A DNA stretch of 32,579 nt, taken from Actinomycetota bacterium (lineage in GTDB: Bacteria; Actinomycetota; Thermoleophilia; Gaiellales; Gaiellaceae). A program made the translations under genes and the position numbers. Below, piece after piece: positions 16,707-23,477 of this stretch (position 1 is the first letter of the stretch; every line of letters begins with the position of its first letter). The DNA lies in contig VAWI01000065.1 of the NCBI GenBank assembly GCA_005884005.1, forward strand, positions 1 to 32,579, in the 5' to 3' direction. The notes beneath the pieces are model-generated. The model saw only the letters and a program-made list of their open reading frames with translations, had not been told where the DNA came from and did no database searches.

Positions 16707-16961
16707 CTACGAGTCGGCGAAGCGCCTGCGGAGCGCGTCGAGAAGAGGCCGCTCGGGCTCGTAGCCTTCCTGCGCGAGCGTCGACTCGAGATCGGCGATG
16801 AGCGCGTGGCGGAACTCGGCGTCCGCTTCGGCCCTCGCGACGATTACGTCGAGCCCGGTGCGGGCGGAAGGAAGCTCCTGTGCCGCGCGGACCCACGCTT
16901 CGGGCGCCGGGGGAAGGGCTCCGATCAGCTCAGCCAGTCTGTCTTCATTGAATGCGCTCAT
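16707..16961 (-). CDS. 84-aa protein coupled to the ECF sigma factor
   Basis: 84 aa, no signal or membrane segment, mostly helical, with a Pro-rich LPPAPEAW near residue 16 and a C-terminal half reading VIVARAEADAEFRHALIADLES. Its ATG overlaps the sigma factor stop (ATGA), the usual place of an anti-sigma factor, but it is far shorter than a classical membrane anti-sigma factor and shows no ZAS zinc motif. The 'ARAEADAEFRHALIAD' stretch faintly recalls leader peptides of the NHLP/Nif11 type, without any core peptide. I regard it as a small regulator or chaperone of the sigma factor. Function not known. Confidence 0.75.
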   Translation of the reverse strand: MSAFNEDRLAELIGALPPAPEAWVRAAQELPSARTGLDVIVARAEADAEFRHALIADLESTLAQEGYEPERPLLDALRRRFADS

Positions 16962-17530
16962 ACGCTCACCTGCCCACCAGACTGTGTTGGGACGGGTTTT
17001 CTTCCCTCGAGCTCTTCGCGCAGCTTGACGAGACAGCGCGAGATGCGGCTGGCGATCGTGCCGGCGGGCAGCTCGAGCGCCTCGCCGATCGTGCGATAGG
17101 TCTCGTCGCGCGCGAAGAAGCGGTCGAGGACCTCGCGGCAGTTCTCGCTCAGACCGGCCATCGCGTCGTGGACGTCAAGAGCGTCATCGATCCGTGCGAT
17201 CGCATCTTCGTCCGGATCCGCCGCGAGCTCGCTCTCGTCGGTCGTGTCCTCGCGAGAGCCCGACCGCAGGCGGTCGACACAGACGCGGCGCGTCAGCTGA
17301 GCGATCCAGGGCTGGATCGCCTCGTCGCTGCGGAGCGAGTCGAGGCGCTCGTAGACCTTGGCGAAGACCTCCTGGAAGACGTCTTCGGCATCGTGCTCGC
17401 GGAGGCGGAACCCCTGCGTCGCGATCGCGTAGACATACCGCGAGAAGCGCTCGACGAGCGCTGCCCAGGCTTCCTGGTCGCCGTCGCGGCAGCGGGCGAC
17501 GAGTTGCGCGGCCGAGACCGTCTGGCCCAT
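16958..17530 (-). CDS. ECF-type RNA polymerase sigma factor
   Basis: 190 aa, sigma-70 family of the extracytoplasmic-function type. Sigma region 2 covers about residues 12-80 (DQEAWAALVERFSRYVYAIATQGFRLREHDAEDVFQEVFAKVYERL; the DAEDVFQEVF helix contacts core polymerase). An acidic linker follows (about 92-118), then region 4 at about 125-175 with LPAGTIASRISRCLVKLREEL as the -35 recognition helix. There is no C-terminal extension. It is followed by an overlapping 84-aa gene and preceded, 12 bp upstream, by the cNMP-binding gene. TAGGGT lies 9 nt before its ATG, so it may also have its own start site. Its own promoter targets are not identifiable. Confidence 0.92.
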   Translation of the reverse strand: MGQTVSAAQLVARCRDGDQEAWAALVERFSRYVYAIATQGFRLREHDAEDVFQEVFAKVYERLDSLRSDEAIQPWIAQLTRRVCVDRLRSGSREDTTDESELAADPDEDAIARIDDALDVHDAMAGLSENCREVLDRFFARDETYRTIGEALELPAGTIASRISRCLVKLREELEGRKPVPTQSGGQVSV

Positions 17531-17539
17531 TGCGTCGTG

Positions 17540-17545
17540 ACCCTA
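17540..17545 (-). promoter_or_regulatory. Possible -10 element (TAGGGT) before the sigma factor gene
   Basis: TAGGGT on the minus strand ends 9 nt before the sigma factor ATG and contains the TAG stop of the cNMP-binding gene. The spacing is longer than in the other cases, so support is weaker. Confidence 0.35.
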
Positions 17546-17968
17546 GGTCGAGACTTGCTGCTGCTCCAAATCGCGCAGCCGCTTGGCCATCACCTGGAGA
17601 AGCTTCCAGGCGATTTGTGCATTCGTCTCGACCAGCGGCCGAAACTCCCACGACGTGAGCCCGTAGCAGGTGAGGTCGGAATCCGCTGTAACGGTCGCAG
17701 TCCGGCGTGCCTGGTCGTCGATCAGCGCCATCTCGCCAAAGTAGTCGCCCGGACCTAGTCGGCCTCGGTCTTCGCCGTGGACGTCGACGCGCGCGGCCCC
17801 CTCGCCGATCACGAAGAAACCGACGCCGCCCGCGCCCTCCACCGCCACTGTGTCACCCGACCTGACGCGGCGTTCCTTGAAAGAACGGGCGATTCGCTCG
17901 AGCTCGCCGTGCGAAAGGCCCTGAAAGAGCGGGATCCGCTCGAGTAGCTCGATCGGCGCTTCGGCCAT
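17543..17968 (-). CDS. Stand-alone cyclic-nucleotide-binding domain protein
   Basis: 141 aa, a single cNMP/CAP_ED domain: LLERIPLFQGLSHGELERIARSFKERRVRSGDTVAVEG, the beta roll, then the phosphate-binding cassette GDYFGEMALIDDQARRTATVT with the expected Glu and Arg. A C-terminal helix (LLQVMAKRLRDLEQQQ) corresponds to the CRP dimerisation/C helix, but there is no helix-turn-helix, so it cannot act as a CRP-like transcription factor by itself. It is the first gene of a minus-strand unit with the ECF sigma factor and may pass a nucleotide signal to it (inference). The start is fixed by an excellent -10, TAGAAT, 6 nt upstream. Confidence 0.9.
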   Translation of the reverse strand: MAEAPIELLERIPLFQGLSHGELERIARSFKERRVRSGDTVAVEGAGGVGFFVIGEGAARVDVHGEDRGRLGPGDYFGEMALIDDQARRTATVTADSDLTCYGLTSWEFRPLVETNAQIAWKLLQVMAKRLRDLEQQQVST

Positions 17969-17974
17969 TGGCGG

Positions 17975-17980
17975 ATTCTA
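17975..17980 (-). promoter_or_regulatory. -10 element (TAGAAT), leaderless-type
   Basis: TAGAAT on the minus strand, one mismatch from TATAAT, ends 6 nt before the ATG of the cNMP-binding gene. It is the likely main promoter of the cNMP-sigma-84-aa operon. Confidence 0.6.
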
Positions 17981-18058
17981 TGTCCGAAAGCCTGAGGGGA
18001 CTAGGGCTTGGCGGGTTGGGCTCGAGCTTTGCGTTGCGGACGCGATGTCACAGCTCCA

Positions 18059-18319
18059 TTAGCCGGGTTCATACGGCCGCGCCGGCGAAGCCGGCACGGC
18101 CTCTGGGTCGGCGTCGCGAGCGAGCGCCTCAACGCGAGTCGCAAGCTCTTCGATCTTGCCCTGCGCCGAGTCGAGCTTGCCAAGGCAGAAGCGGTACAAC
18201 TCCTCACCCCGCTCCCAGAGCGCGATCGCTTCGTCGAGCGCGGTCTCTCCGCTTTCGAGACGCTGGACGATCTGCTCGAGCTCCCGCTGCGCGGCCTCGA
18301 AGGTCGGCTCACTCGACAC
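18059..18319 (-). CDS. xseB: Exonuclease VII small subunit
   Basis: 86 aa. The XseB family pattern is clear: FEAAQRELEQIVQRLESGETALDEAIALWERGEELYRFC, followed by KLDSAQGKIEEL. The protein forms helical hairpins that bind the coiled coil of XseA in a large XseA-XseB complex, which degrades single-stranded DNA from both ends. The GTG start lies 11 bp inside the end of xseA, typical translational coupling. The C-terminal tail (about 66-86, Ala/Pro/Glu-rich) is not conserved in the family. Family length is usually 70-85 aa. Confidence 0.95.
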   Translation of the reverse strand: MSSEPTFEAAQRELEQIVQRLESGETALDEAIALWERGEELYRFCLGKLDSAQGKIEELATRVEALARDADPEAVPASPARPYEPG

Positions 18320-19454
18320 GGGCGCCGAACCTTCCGTCGCTCACCTCGACCTCGATCCGCTCGCCGCCGTCGACGGCGGTTGCGGAGCGGACGATTGTCT
18401 CGCCCGCGCGCACGATCGCATAGCCGCGGTTCACCGTTGCACGCGGTGAGAGCGCGCGCAGCCGGCCGGCGGCGTGCTCCAACGCGGCCCGGCGGCGTTC
18501 GACAAGCAGCGCCGGCGCGCGACGTAGGCGCTCGTGGGCCTGCGCAAGGCGCGCGACCTTCAATTCGAGCGAGCGGCGAGCGCCCCGCCCGAGGCCGGCG
18601 CGGGCCCGCTCGAGACGTTCGTGGAGCTCTCCGAGATCCGGGACGACCAACCGCGCCGCGGCCGTTGGCGTGGAGGCTCGAATGTCCGCGGCGAGGTCGC
18701 AGAGCGGCGTGTCCTGCTCGTGTCCGACCGCGGAGACCACCGGGACCGAGGAGGTTGCGATCGCACGGACGAGCCGCTCGTCGCTGAAAGGCAGCAGATC
18801 CTCGAAGCTACCGCCGCCGCGGGCGATGACGACGACGTCCAGCTCCGGGACCTCGCAGAGGCGGCGCAGCGCCTCGACGACCGCGCCCGCGGCGCGAGGG
18901 CCTTGCACGTAGGTCTCGGCGACGACGACGTGCGCCGGCGGGAACCGCGTCTGGATTCCGATCAGGACATCGCGCTTCGCGGCCGCGTCGTTGCCGGTAA
19001 CGAGCCCGATCGTGCGCGGCCAGACGGGCAGCGCTCGCTTGCGTTCCGCCGCGAACAGCCCCTCTGCCGCCAGCTTGCGTTTCAGCCGCTCCAGCGCGGC
19101 GAGGTGATCGCCAAGCCCGAACCGCTCGAGCGAGAGAGCGCGCAGGCGGAACTCTCCGCGCGCCGCATAGAGCTCGGGCCGTCCGTAGGCGTGGACACGG
19201 TCGCCGTCGGCGAGGTCGAGCCGCAGGCCGTCGAACTGCCCGCGCGGCATCGAGACGCCGAGGCAGGCGCCGTCGCCAGGGTCTTTGAGCGTGAAGAAGA
19301 CGCTCTGCCAGCGCGGATGCCGCCTCAGCTCCGTCACCTCTCCCTCGACCCAGACCGTCGGCAGCCGCTGCAGCCAGGTGGAGATCCCGCGGTTGAACGC
19401 AGAGACCGAGAAGACCTTGCGGTCGCCGTAAGCAGTCGCCTCGACCTTCATCAT
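18309..19454 (-). CDS. xseA: Exonuclease VII large subunit
   Basis: 381 aa, shorter than the roughly 400-460 aa of many homologues. The N-terminal OB-fold (FSVSAFNRGISTWLQRLPTVWVEGEVTEL, then VFFTLKD) binds single-stranded DNA. The catalytic region has IGLVTGNDAAAKRDVL, VVVIARGGGSFEDLLPFSDERLVRAIATSSVPVVSAVGHEQDTPLCDLAADIRASTPTAAA, which is the family signature almost unbroken, and then a coiled-coil segment. A 'NRGYAIVR' motif lies near the C-terminus. Two Met codons stand in tandem (19454 and 19451). Upstream is a palindrome that may be an operator. Role: DNA repair and recombination, in the cytoplasm. Confidence 0.96.
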   Translation of the reverse strand: MMKVEATAYGDRKVFSVSAFNRGISTWLQRLPTVWVEGEVTELRRHPRWQSVFFTLKDPGDGACLGVSMPRGQFDGLRLDLADGDRVHAYGRPELYAARGEFRLRALSLERFGLGDHLAALERLKRKLAAEGLFAAERKRALPVWPRTIGLVTGNDAAAKRDVLIGIQTRFPPAHVVVAETYVQGPRAAGAVVEALRRLCEVPELDVVVIARGGGSFEDLLPFSDERLVRAIATSSVPVVSAVGHEQDTPLCDLAADIRASTPTAAARLVVPDLGELHERLERARAGLGRGARRSLELKVARLAQAHERLRRAPALLVERRRAALEHAAGRLRALSPRATVNRGYAIVRAGETIVRSATAVDGGERIEVEVSDGRFGARVE

Positions 19455-19455
19455 C

Positions 19456-19488
19456 GCGAAAAATGCTCTCGCATTTTCCGCGAGACTA
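19456..19488 (-). promoter_or_regulatory. xseA promoter with palindromic operator or hairpin
   Basis: On the minus strand TAGTCT (19488-19483) is followed by GCGGAAAATGC-GAGA-GCATTTTTCGC, an 11-bp dyad with one G-T pair and a GAGA centre. It ends one base before the ATG. A -10 at TAGTCT would start transcription inside the dyad, so a DNA operator fits better than an RNA hairpin. A start further upstream would instead put a GNRA-loop hairpin on top of the start codon. Confidence 0.5.
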
Positions 19489-19520
19489 GCTTGACCCGTC
19501 GCTCCGCTCGGGTGAACCCG

Positions 19521-19715
19521 TTAAAGGAGGATGCGCGCCGCGGTCTCGTGGTCGCAGCCGCTGCGGACCATCTCGACTGCGCGATGCAGGTCTGCCTCGC
19601 TGTGGGCGAGCTTCTCGGCGATTGGGAGCGAAAAACCGGCCTCCATCAGCACGTGGAGCCGCCAGCTTTCGACCTTCGCTCGCTCGTCCTGTGGTGTCTC
19701 GATCATCTGGGTCAT
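19521..19715 (-). CDS. Small conserved helical protein
   Basis: 64 aa, with no signal or membrane part. The sequence (VESWRLHVLMEAGFSLPIAEKLAHSEADLHRAVEMV, then GCDHETAARILL) reads as three short helices, similar in arrangement to small UBA-like folds. Proteins with the same WRLHVL..AG...A..LA....DLH.A pattern occur as uncharacterised small proteins in Thermoleophilia (from memory). It lies between the coiled-coil membrane protein and xseA on the same strand, 66 bp before xseA. An alternative start, Met4, would shorten it by three residues. Function unknown. Confidence 0.75.
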   Translation of the reverse strand: MTQMIETPQDERAKVESWRLHVLMEAGFSLPIAEKLAHSEADLHRAVEMVRSGCDHETAARILL

Positions 19716-19776
19716 GAGGTCAGTCTGCTTCGCCTTTTCCTAGACGAACCCTGCCGCCCGAAGTTTGTGTCCCCGA

Positions 19777-21135
19777 CTAATCGGTTCGAAACGCGCCTTC
19801 GAGCCTCGACTCCGCAGCCGTGACCGCGGTCTCCAGGCGGCGGGTCAAGTCGTGCACCCGGGCCTCGAGCACCTCGCGCTCCGCCTCGGCATCGGCGCCG
19901 ATCGCCCTGATCTGAGACCGCAGCTCTGCTTCGACGTCCGAGAAGCGGCGTTGGAAGTCGGCCAGGAACTCGTCGCGGCGATGCTCGATCCGGCCCACGA
20001 TCTCGGTCAGTTTGCGGTCGACTCGCGCGGCGCCCGCGTCAGACACCTGGGCGAGGCGTTCCGCGAGGACGGACTGCGCGTCGTGCGCGAACTGCGCGAC
20101 CGCGCGTTCGAGCTCGCGAGAGAGCCGCTTGGCGGCGTCGTCACGCGCGGCCTTGACAGTCGCTGAGAACTGCTCGACCGCCGCCTCGGAGAGGCGGTTC
20201 GCGGTCCGGTCGACAATTCGGGTCAGCTGATCGATCTGGCGCCGCTCGACGTCGGCGAAGCCCGCCTGAATCCGGCGCACGGCGTCCGTCTCCTCGGCGG
20301 CAATGCGCTCACGGAGCTCGCGCTCGCGCTGACGCAGCCGCTCCGAAACCTCGTGCAGCGCCCGCCGCCGCTCGCTCTCGTGCACCTCGACCTCGCGTCG
20401 GGCAGCAGTCCCGGCCTCTCCGGCGACACGTTCGAATTCCTCTCGGAGCTTGGCGAGAATCGCGCGCTGGTCCTCGCTGGCGGACTTGAGCTGCTCCATC
20501 TCCGTTTCGAGTCTCGCCTGGGCCTCGGTGACCGCCTCGCGCTGGCGCTGCGCCAGCTCACCGAGACGGGTCGTCAAACCCTGCTGAATCCGGTCGAGAT
20601 CTCCGGACCATTCCGTCAGCCGCTGCTCGACCCGGCGCTCGACGAGGGCCAGGGCCTCTCCGAGCTCGGCCCCGAGCCGCCGCTCTCGCTGGGTCAACTC
20701 GCTACGCCGTGCTTCGGCGAGCTTCCGTTCCTCTTCGGCGAGCCGCGAGGCCGAATCGGCGCGCGCCCGCGCCAGCGTGCGCTCGAGCTCCTCCCCCCGC
20801 CGCACTGTCTCGCGTTCGACGAGCTTTTCCAGCGCAGCCTCCGCCTCGTCCAACTCGGCGCGGATTCGCCGGCTCCGCGCCAGCCCGGCGCCGAGCGGCA
20901 GCGTCAGGAGGGCCGCCGCACAGCAGACGGTCAGTCCGGCCGCTGCCACAGCCGTGCCCCGGTCGACGTCGAGCGCGAAAACAACCCAACCGGCTGCAGT
21001 GGCGAGTCCGAGGAGGCCGGCGACTCCGACGACCTCGCGCCGGGAGCCCCGTCCTGAGAGCGCCGCCGCAATCGTGGCCGCGACCAGCACCACTCCGGCG
21101 GCGAAGGCAATCTGCACAGCGGTCTCGGTACTCAC
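19777..21135 (-). CDS. Membrane-anchored long coiled-coil protein
   Basis: 452 aa. Three hydrophobic segments at about residues 6-25, 36-54 and 62-84 anchor it. From about residue 90 to 440 it is a nearly continuous Glu/Arg/Ala/Gln-rich coiled coil without catalytic motifs (for example RIRAELDEAEAALEKLVER and DEFLADFQRRFSDVEAELRS). The topology suggests a long rod in the cytoplasm, as in scaffold, cell-division or RmuC-like proteins, but no RmuC nuclease domain is visible. TACGAT 8 nt before the GTG start supports that start. It heads the minus-strand run leading to xseA/xseB. Function unknown. Confidence 0.85.
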   Translation of the reverse strand: MSTETAVQIAFAAGVVLVAATIAAALSGRGSRREVVGVAGLLGLATAAGWVVFALDVDRGTAVAAAGLTVCCAAALLTLPLGAGLARSRRIRAELDEAEAALEKLVERETVRRGEELERTLARARADSASRLAEEERKLAEARRSELTQRERRLGAELGEALALVERRVEQRLTEWSGDLDRIQQGLTTRLGELAQRQREAVTEAQARLETEMEQLKSASEDQRAILAKLREEFERVAGEAGTAARREVEVHESERRRALHEVSERLRQRERELRERIAAEETDAVRRIQAGFADVERRQIDQLTRIVDRTANRLSEAAVEQFSATVKAARDDAAKRLSRELERAVAQFAHDAQSVLAERLAQVSDAGAARVDRKLTEIVGRIEHRRDEFLADFQRRFSDVEAELRSQIRAIGADAEAEREVLEARVHDLTRRLETAVTAAESRLEGAFRTD

Positions 21136-21143
21136 AACGCTGG

Positions 21144-21149
21144 ATCGTA
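21144..21149 (-). promoter_or_regulatory. -10 element (TACGAT), near-leaderless
   Basis: TACGAT on the minus strand ends 8 nt before the GTG of the coiled-coil protein gene, overlapping the gap after the upstream membrane-protein gene. Confidence 0.45.
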
Positions 21150-21151
21150 GA

Positions 21152-21883
21152 TCAGCCGAATCGAAGCACGAGCAACGCGGCGGCCAATGAGATGCTCGCG
21201 GCCGCCATCAAGCGAAGCGCACGCTCGGACGGGCCGGTCAGCGTTTCAGGGGCGATCGGAATGCGTGACCCGTCCGTTCGCTCGATCGTGCCCGTGACGG
21301 AGACGGTCCTGCGGCGAACGTCACGGACCGGAGTAGACAGCGTTTGCTGGGCGCGGATCAGCAGCGCGGCGAACACGGCCGTGAGCACTGCTTCGCCCGT
21401 GATCCGGTCGGCCATCGCGAAGTAGGCCGTCAGGACCGGGAACGCGCCCCAGCCGGTCGCCAGCCAGAAGCCGTTGTGGAAGAAACCGCCGAACAGCTCG
21501 AGGTTGTAAGCGCAAGCGATGAAGGCGCCGAAGGCGACGAATACGAATAGCCAGAGGTCGTGCGTGACGGCAACAACAATTCCGATCGCAGATGCACCGG
21601 CAAGGGAGAGGGCCGCGAGCGCGACGAGGACCTCGGTCGGAATCCGCGTCTGAAGAGGGCGGCCGTTCAGCTCGTCGAGGGCATGCGCGCCGATGCCGAG
21701 GCCGAGGCCGAAGGCCGTGACGGTGAGCGCGAGCCGCCCAGCCGGGACGTGCGGAGCAAGACACGCACCGATGACGACATAGCTCAGGTGCCACGCCGTA
21801 TAGGGCAGGTGCAGGAGCGTCACGTAGTCGCGCCAGCCGCCGGGGGCGAGGGCGTAGAAAGCCGGACGCGCCTCGCTGTTCAC
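21152..21883 (-). CDS. Integral membrane protein, possibly UbiA-like
   Basis: 243 aa with about seven hydrophobic segments. The motif HALDELNGRPLQTRIP (about residue 60) after a membrane helix, and YNLELFGGFFHNGFWLATGWGAFPVLTAYF in the middle, recall the layout of UbiA prenyltransferases, but the full NDxxDxxxD motif is missing, so prenyltransfer is doubtful. The GTG start overlaps the stop of the UbiE-like methyltransferase gene (GTGA), so the two proteins are made together and may act in the same lipid or quinone pathway (inference). The last 60 residues include a polar loop (about 190-220) before a final helix. Confidence 0.8.
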   Translation of the reverse strand: MNSEARPAFYALAPGGWRDYVTLLHLPYTAWHLSYVVIGACLAPHVPAGRLALTVTAFGLGLGIGAHALDELNGRPLQTRIPTEVLVALAALSLAGASAIGIVVAVTHDLWLFVFVAFGAFIACAYNLELFGGFFHNGFWLATGWGAFPVLTAYFAMADRITGEAVLTAVFAALLIRAQQTLSTPVRDVRRRTVSVTGTIERTDGSRIPIAPETLTGPSERALRLMAAASISLAAALLVLRFG

Positions 21884-22584
21884 GCCCGCCGGCCCCAGAT
21901 CACGATCCCGCCGCCGAGGCTCAAGCGCCGATGTCGCACTTCGTCGATGCCGGCCGCGCGCCACAGCGCGAGCTGGCGTTCGAGTGGGTAGCCGCGCCAG
22001 AACCCGCGGATGCTGCCTCCGAGGAAGCGGCCGACCTCGTGCCACCCGGGCGAGACGATTCGTCCCGCCGCCGGAAGCACGGCGCTGACGTAAGCTCGCC
22101 AGAGTGGCCGCCAGAGCCCGGCCGGGACGGCGAACTCGAGGCTCGCGACCATGCCGCCCGCGCGGACGACGCGGGCGAGCTCACTGAGGGTCGCCGCCGG
22201 GTCGTCGACATAACGAAGGAGGTACGTGAAGGTGAGCGCGTCGAAGGAGGCGTCGTCGAACGGGAGGTCTTCGGCGCCCGCCTCGACGAGCTCGACGTCC
22301 GCGGGCAGACGCTCGCGCGCAACCGCGAGCATCTCCGGGCTCTGGTCGACACCGACGACGGTGCAGCCCTTCTGGCGGAGCAGCTCTTGTGCGACCGCGC
22401 CCGTACCGGTGGCGACGTCCAGCACTTTTTCGCCGGGGCCTGCCTCGATTCGAGAGACGAGGAATCTCCGCCAGCGGGGGTCCTGTCCGAGTGAGAGCAG
22501 CCGCGCGTAGCGCTCGTACGTGGGGCCGAGCGGTGCGAACAGCTCGAGCGCGCGGCGCGTCCGGGCGGAGGCGGACTCGGCCAC
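21880..22584 (-). CDS. UbiE/MenG-like SAM-dependent methyltransferase
   Basis: 234 aa. The Rossmann-type SAM domain shows motif I VLDVATGTGAVAQELL, motif II VVGVDQSPEMLAVAR, AEDLPFDDASFDALTFTYLLRYVDDP and the post-motif LARVVRAGGMVASLEF, all in UbiE/MenG style. UbiE/MenG methylates the quinone ring in the last step of menaquinone or ubiquinone synthesis. The C-terminal half (GLWRPLWRAYVSAVLPAAGRIVSPGWHEVGRFLGGSIRGF) is a common extension of actinobacterial relatives. A methyltransferase of other lipids is possible. TAGACT 6 nt before the GTG fixes the start. The downstream partner is an integral membrane protein. Confidence 0.88.
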   Translation of the reverse strand: MAESASARTRRALELFAPLGPTYERYARLLSLGQDPRWRRFLVSRIEAGPGEKVLDVATGTGAVAQELLRQKGCTVVGVDQSPEMLAVARERLPADVELVEAGAEDLPFDDASFDALTFTYLLRYVDDPAATLSELARVVRAGGMVASLEFAVPAGLWRPLWRAYVSAVLPAAGRIVSPGWHEVGRFLGGSIRGFWRGYPLERQLALWRAAGIDEVRHRRLSLGGGIVIWGRRA

Positions 22585-22590
22585 AGTTCG

Positions 22591-22600
22591 AGTCTATTCT
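22591..22600. promoter_or_regulatory. Overlapping divergent -10 elements
   Basis: The ten bases AGTCTATTCT hold TATTCT on the plus strand (22595-22600, 6 nt before GTG 22607) and TAGACT on the minus strand (22596-22591, 6 nt before GTG 22584). The two hexamers share the central TA. Both genes would be leaderless, and polymerases could not occupy both at once. Confidence 0.6.
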
Positions 22601-22606
22601 CGCCGC

Positions 22607-23158
22607 GTGGCGCTGACTCAGGATCTGCGGCGGATCGCCGAAGCCGCGGTTCGCTACGCGCAGCCGGGCGAAGAGGTCGTTGGCATCGTCCCGACCGAGC
22701 CTTCCTCGGGGGCGCGGTCCTACCTCTGCGCCTACAGCGGCGAGGGTGGCGAAACGAGCTGGCTCGTACTCGAGGAGGACGGGAACGCGGTTCAGGATCG
22801 CGCGCGCATACGGGAGGTCGTTTCGATCGCCGCCCTCGTCGAGCTCGCCGAGGAAACGGCCGGTGGCGGCGACCTGGACGAGCTCCGTTCCCAGCTCGTC
22901 GCACTGCGCCTCACGGAGAACCCGGCAGGAATCGAGGAGGCGGAGGAAGCCGGGCTCGCTCTCGAGGCGGTAATCGGCGCGGCGCCCCGTGTTGCGACGC
23001 CGGCGCGGCTCGATGAGATCGGCGCTGCGACCCTCAGGCTCGAACGCGCCCTCGGCGGACAGGGCTCACCGTTCGCCGTTGCCATGAAGCAGGCGACGGC
23101 GACGGTCGAGAAGCTGAGCCGCGACGTGGAGGCTGCGTACAAGGTTCCGCTGGACTGA
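22607..23158 (+). CDS. Conserved protein of unknown function
   Basis: 183 aa, soluble and without a signal. The N-terminal half (LRRIAEAAVRYAQPGEEVVGIVPTEPSSGARSYLCAYSGEGGETSWLVLEEDGNAV) looks like a small alpha/beta domain. The second half is helical, with LIETAEE-like ELAEETAGGGDLDELRSQL and a C-terminal ATVEKLSRDVEAAYKVPLD. I do not recognise a named family. The GTG start is fixed by TATTCT 6 nt upstream. The next gene follows after 22 bp on the same strand and is probably co-transcribed; the two may work as a pair. Confidence 0.8.
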   Translation: MALTQDLRRIAEAAVRYAQPGEEVVGIVPTEPSSGARSYLCAYSGEGGETSWLVLEEDGNAVQDRARIREVVSIAALVELAEETAGGGDLDELRSQLVALRLTENPAGIEEAEEAGLALEAVIGAAPRVATPARLDEIGAATLRLERALGGQGSPFAVAMKQATATVEKLSRDVEAAYKVPLD

Positions 23159-23180
23159 ATGCGCGGGCTACAGTGAGGTG

Positions 23181-23477
23181 ATGGAAGGCAGCGGTCCCGG
23201 CTTTCCCTTCGGCGGTGATCCGGAGGACTTGATGCGCAGCCTGCGCGAGTTCGCCGAGCAGCAGGCCGAGACCGTGCAGGAGGCGCAGCGGGAGCAGTTC
23301 GCGACCTTGACGCTGAACACCGCGGTCGAGCTGACGGCGGCGGCGCTCCAGCAGGTGTCCGCCCAGGGCGGGCCCGACGAGCAGGCGATCGCACTCCGCG
23401 ACGCGATGCGCGTGCTCTTTCCCGAGGCGGTCGCGCTTGTAAGCGCCGCGCGCCAGGGCTTCATGCGCGAGGGTTAG
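23181..23477 (+). CDS. Small helical protein of unknown function
   Basis: 98 aa counted from ATG 23181; GTG 23178 just before it is an alternative start. After a Gly/Pro-rich N-terminus (EGSGPGFPFGGDPEDLM) the protein is amphipathic and helical (LREFAEQQAETVQEAQREQF, then LTLNTAVELTAAALQQVSAQGG), with no Cys, signal or membrane segment. The layout resembles small dimeric helical proteins, but I know no family. It is probably in an operon with the 183-aa gene. Its stop overlaps the convergent permease remnant by 4 bp. Confidence 0.72.
   Translation: MEGSGPGFPFGGDPEDLMRSLREFAEQQAETVQEAQREQFATLTLNTAVELTAAALQQVSAQGGPDEQAIALRDAMRVLFPEAVALVSAARQGFMREG

Noticed and set aside
16707..16961. 84-aa protein as an NHLP/Nif11-type leader peptide
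   Set aside because: Only a short, faint resemblance (ARAEADAEFRHALIAD); no Gly-Gly cleavage site or core region, and its overlap with the sigma gene points elsewhere.
19494..19520. Terminator downstream of the 64-aa gene
   Set aside because: Short mutually exclusive 5-bp dyads (ACCCG/CGGGT) without a T-run; too weak to call.
18534..19823. 429-codon plus-strand frame opposite xseA
   Set aside because: No recognisable domain; xseA on the minus strand shows the unbroken family signature.
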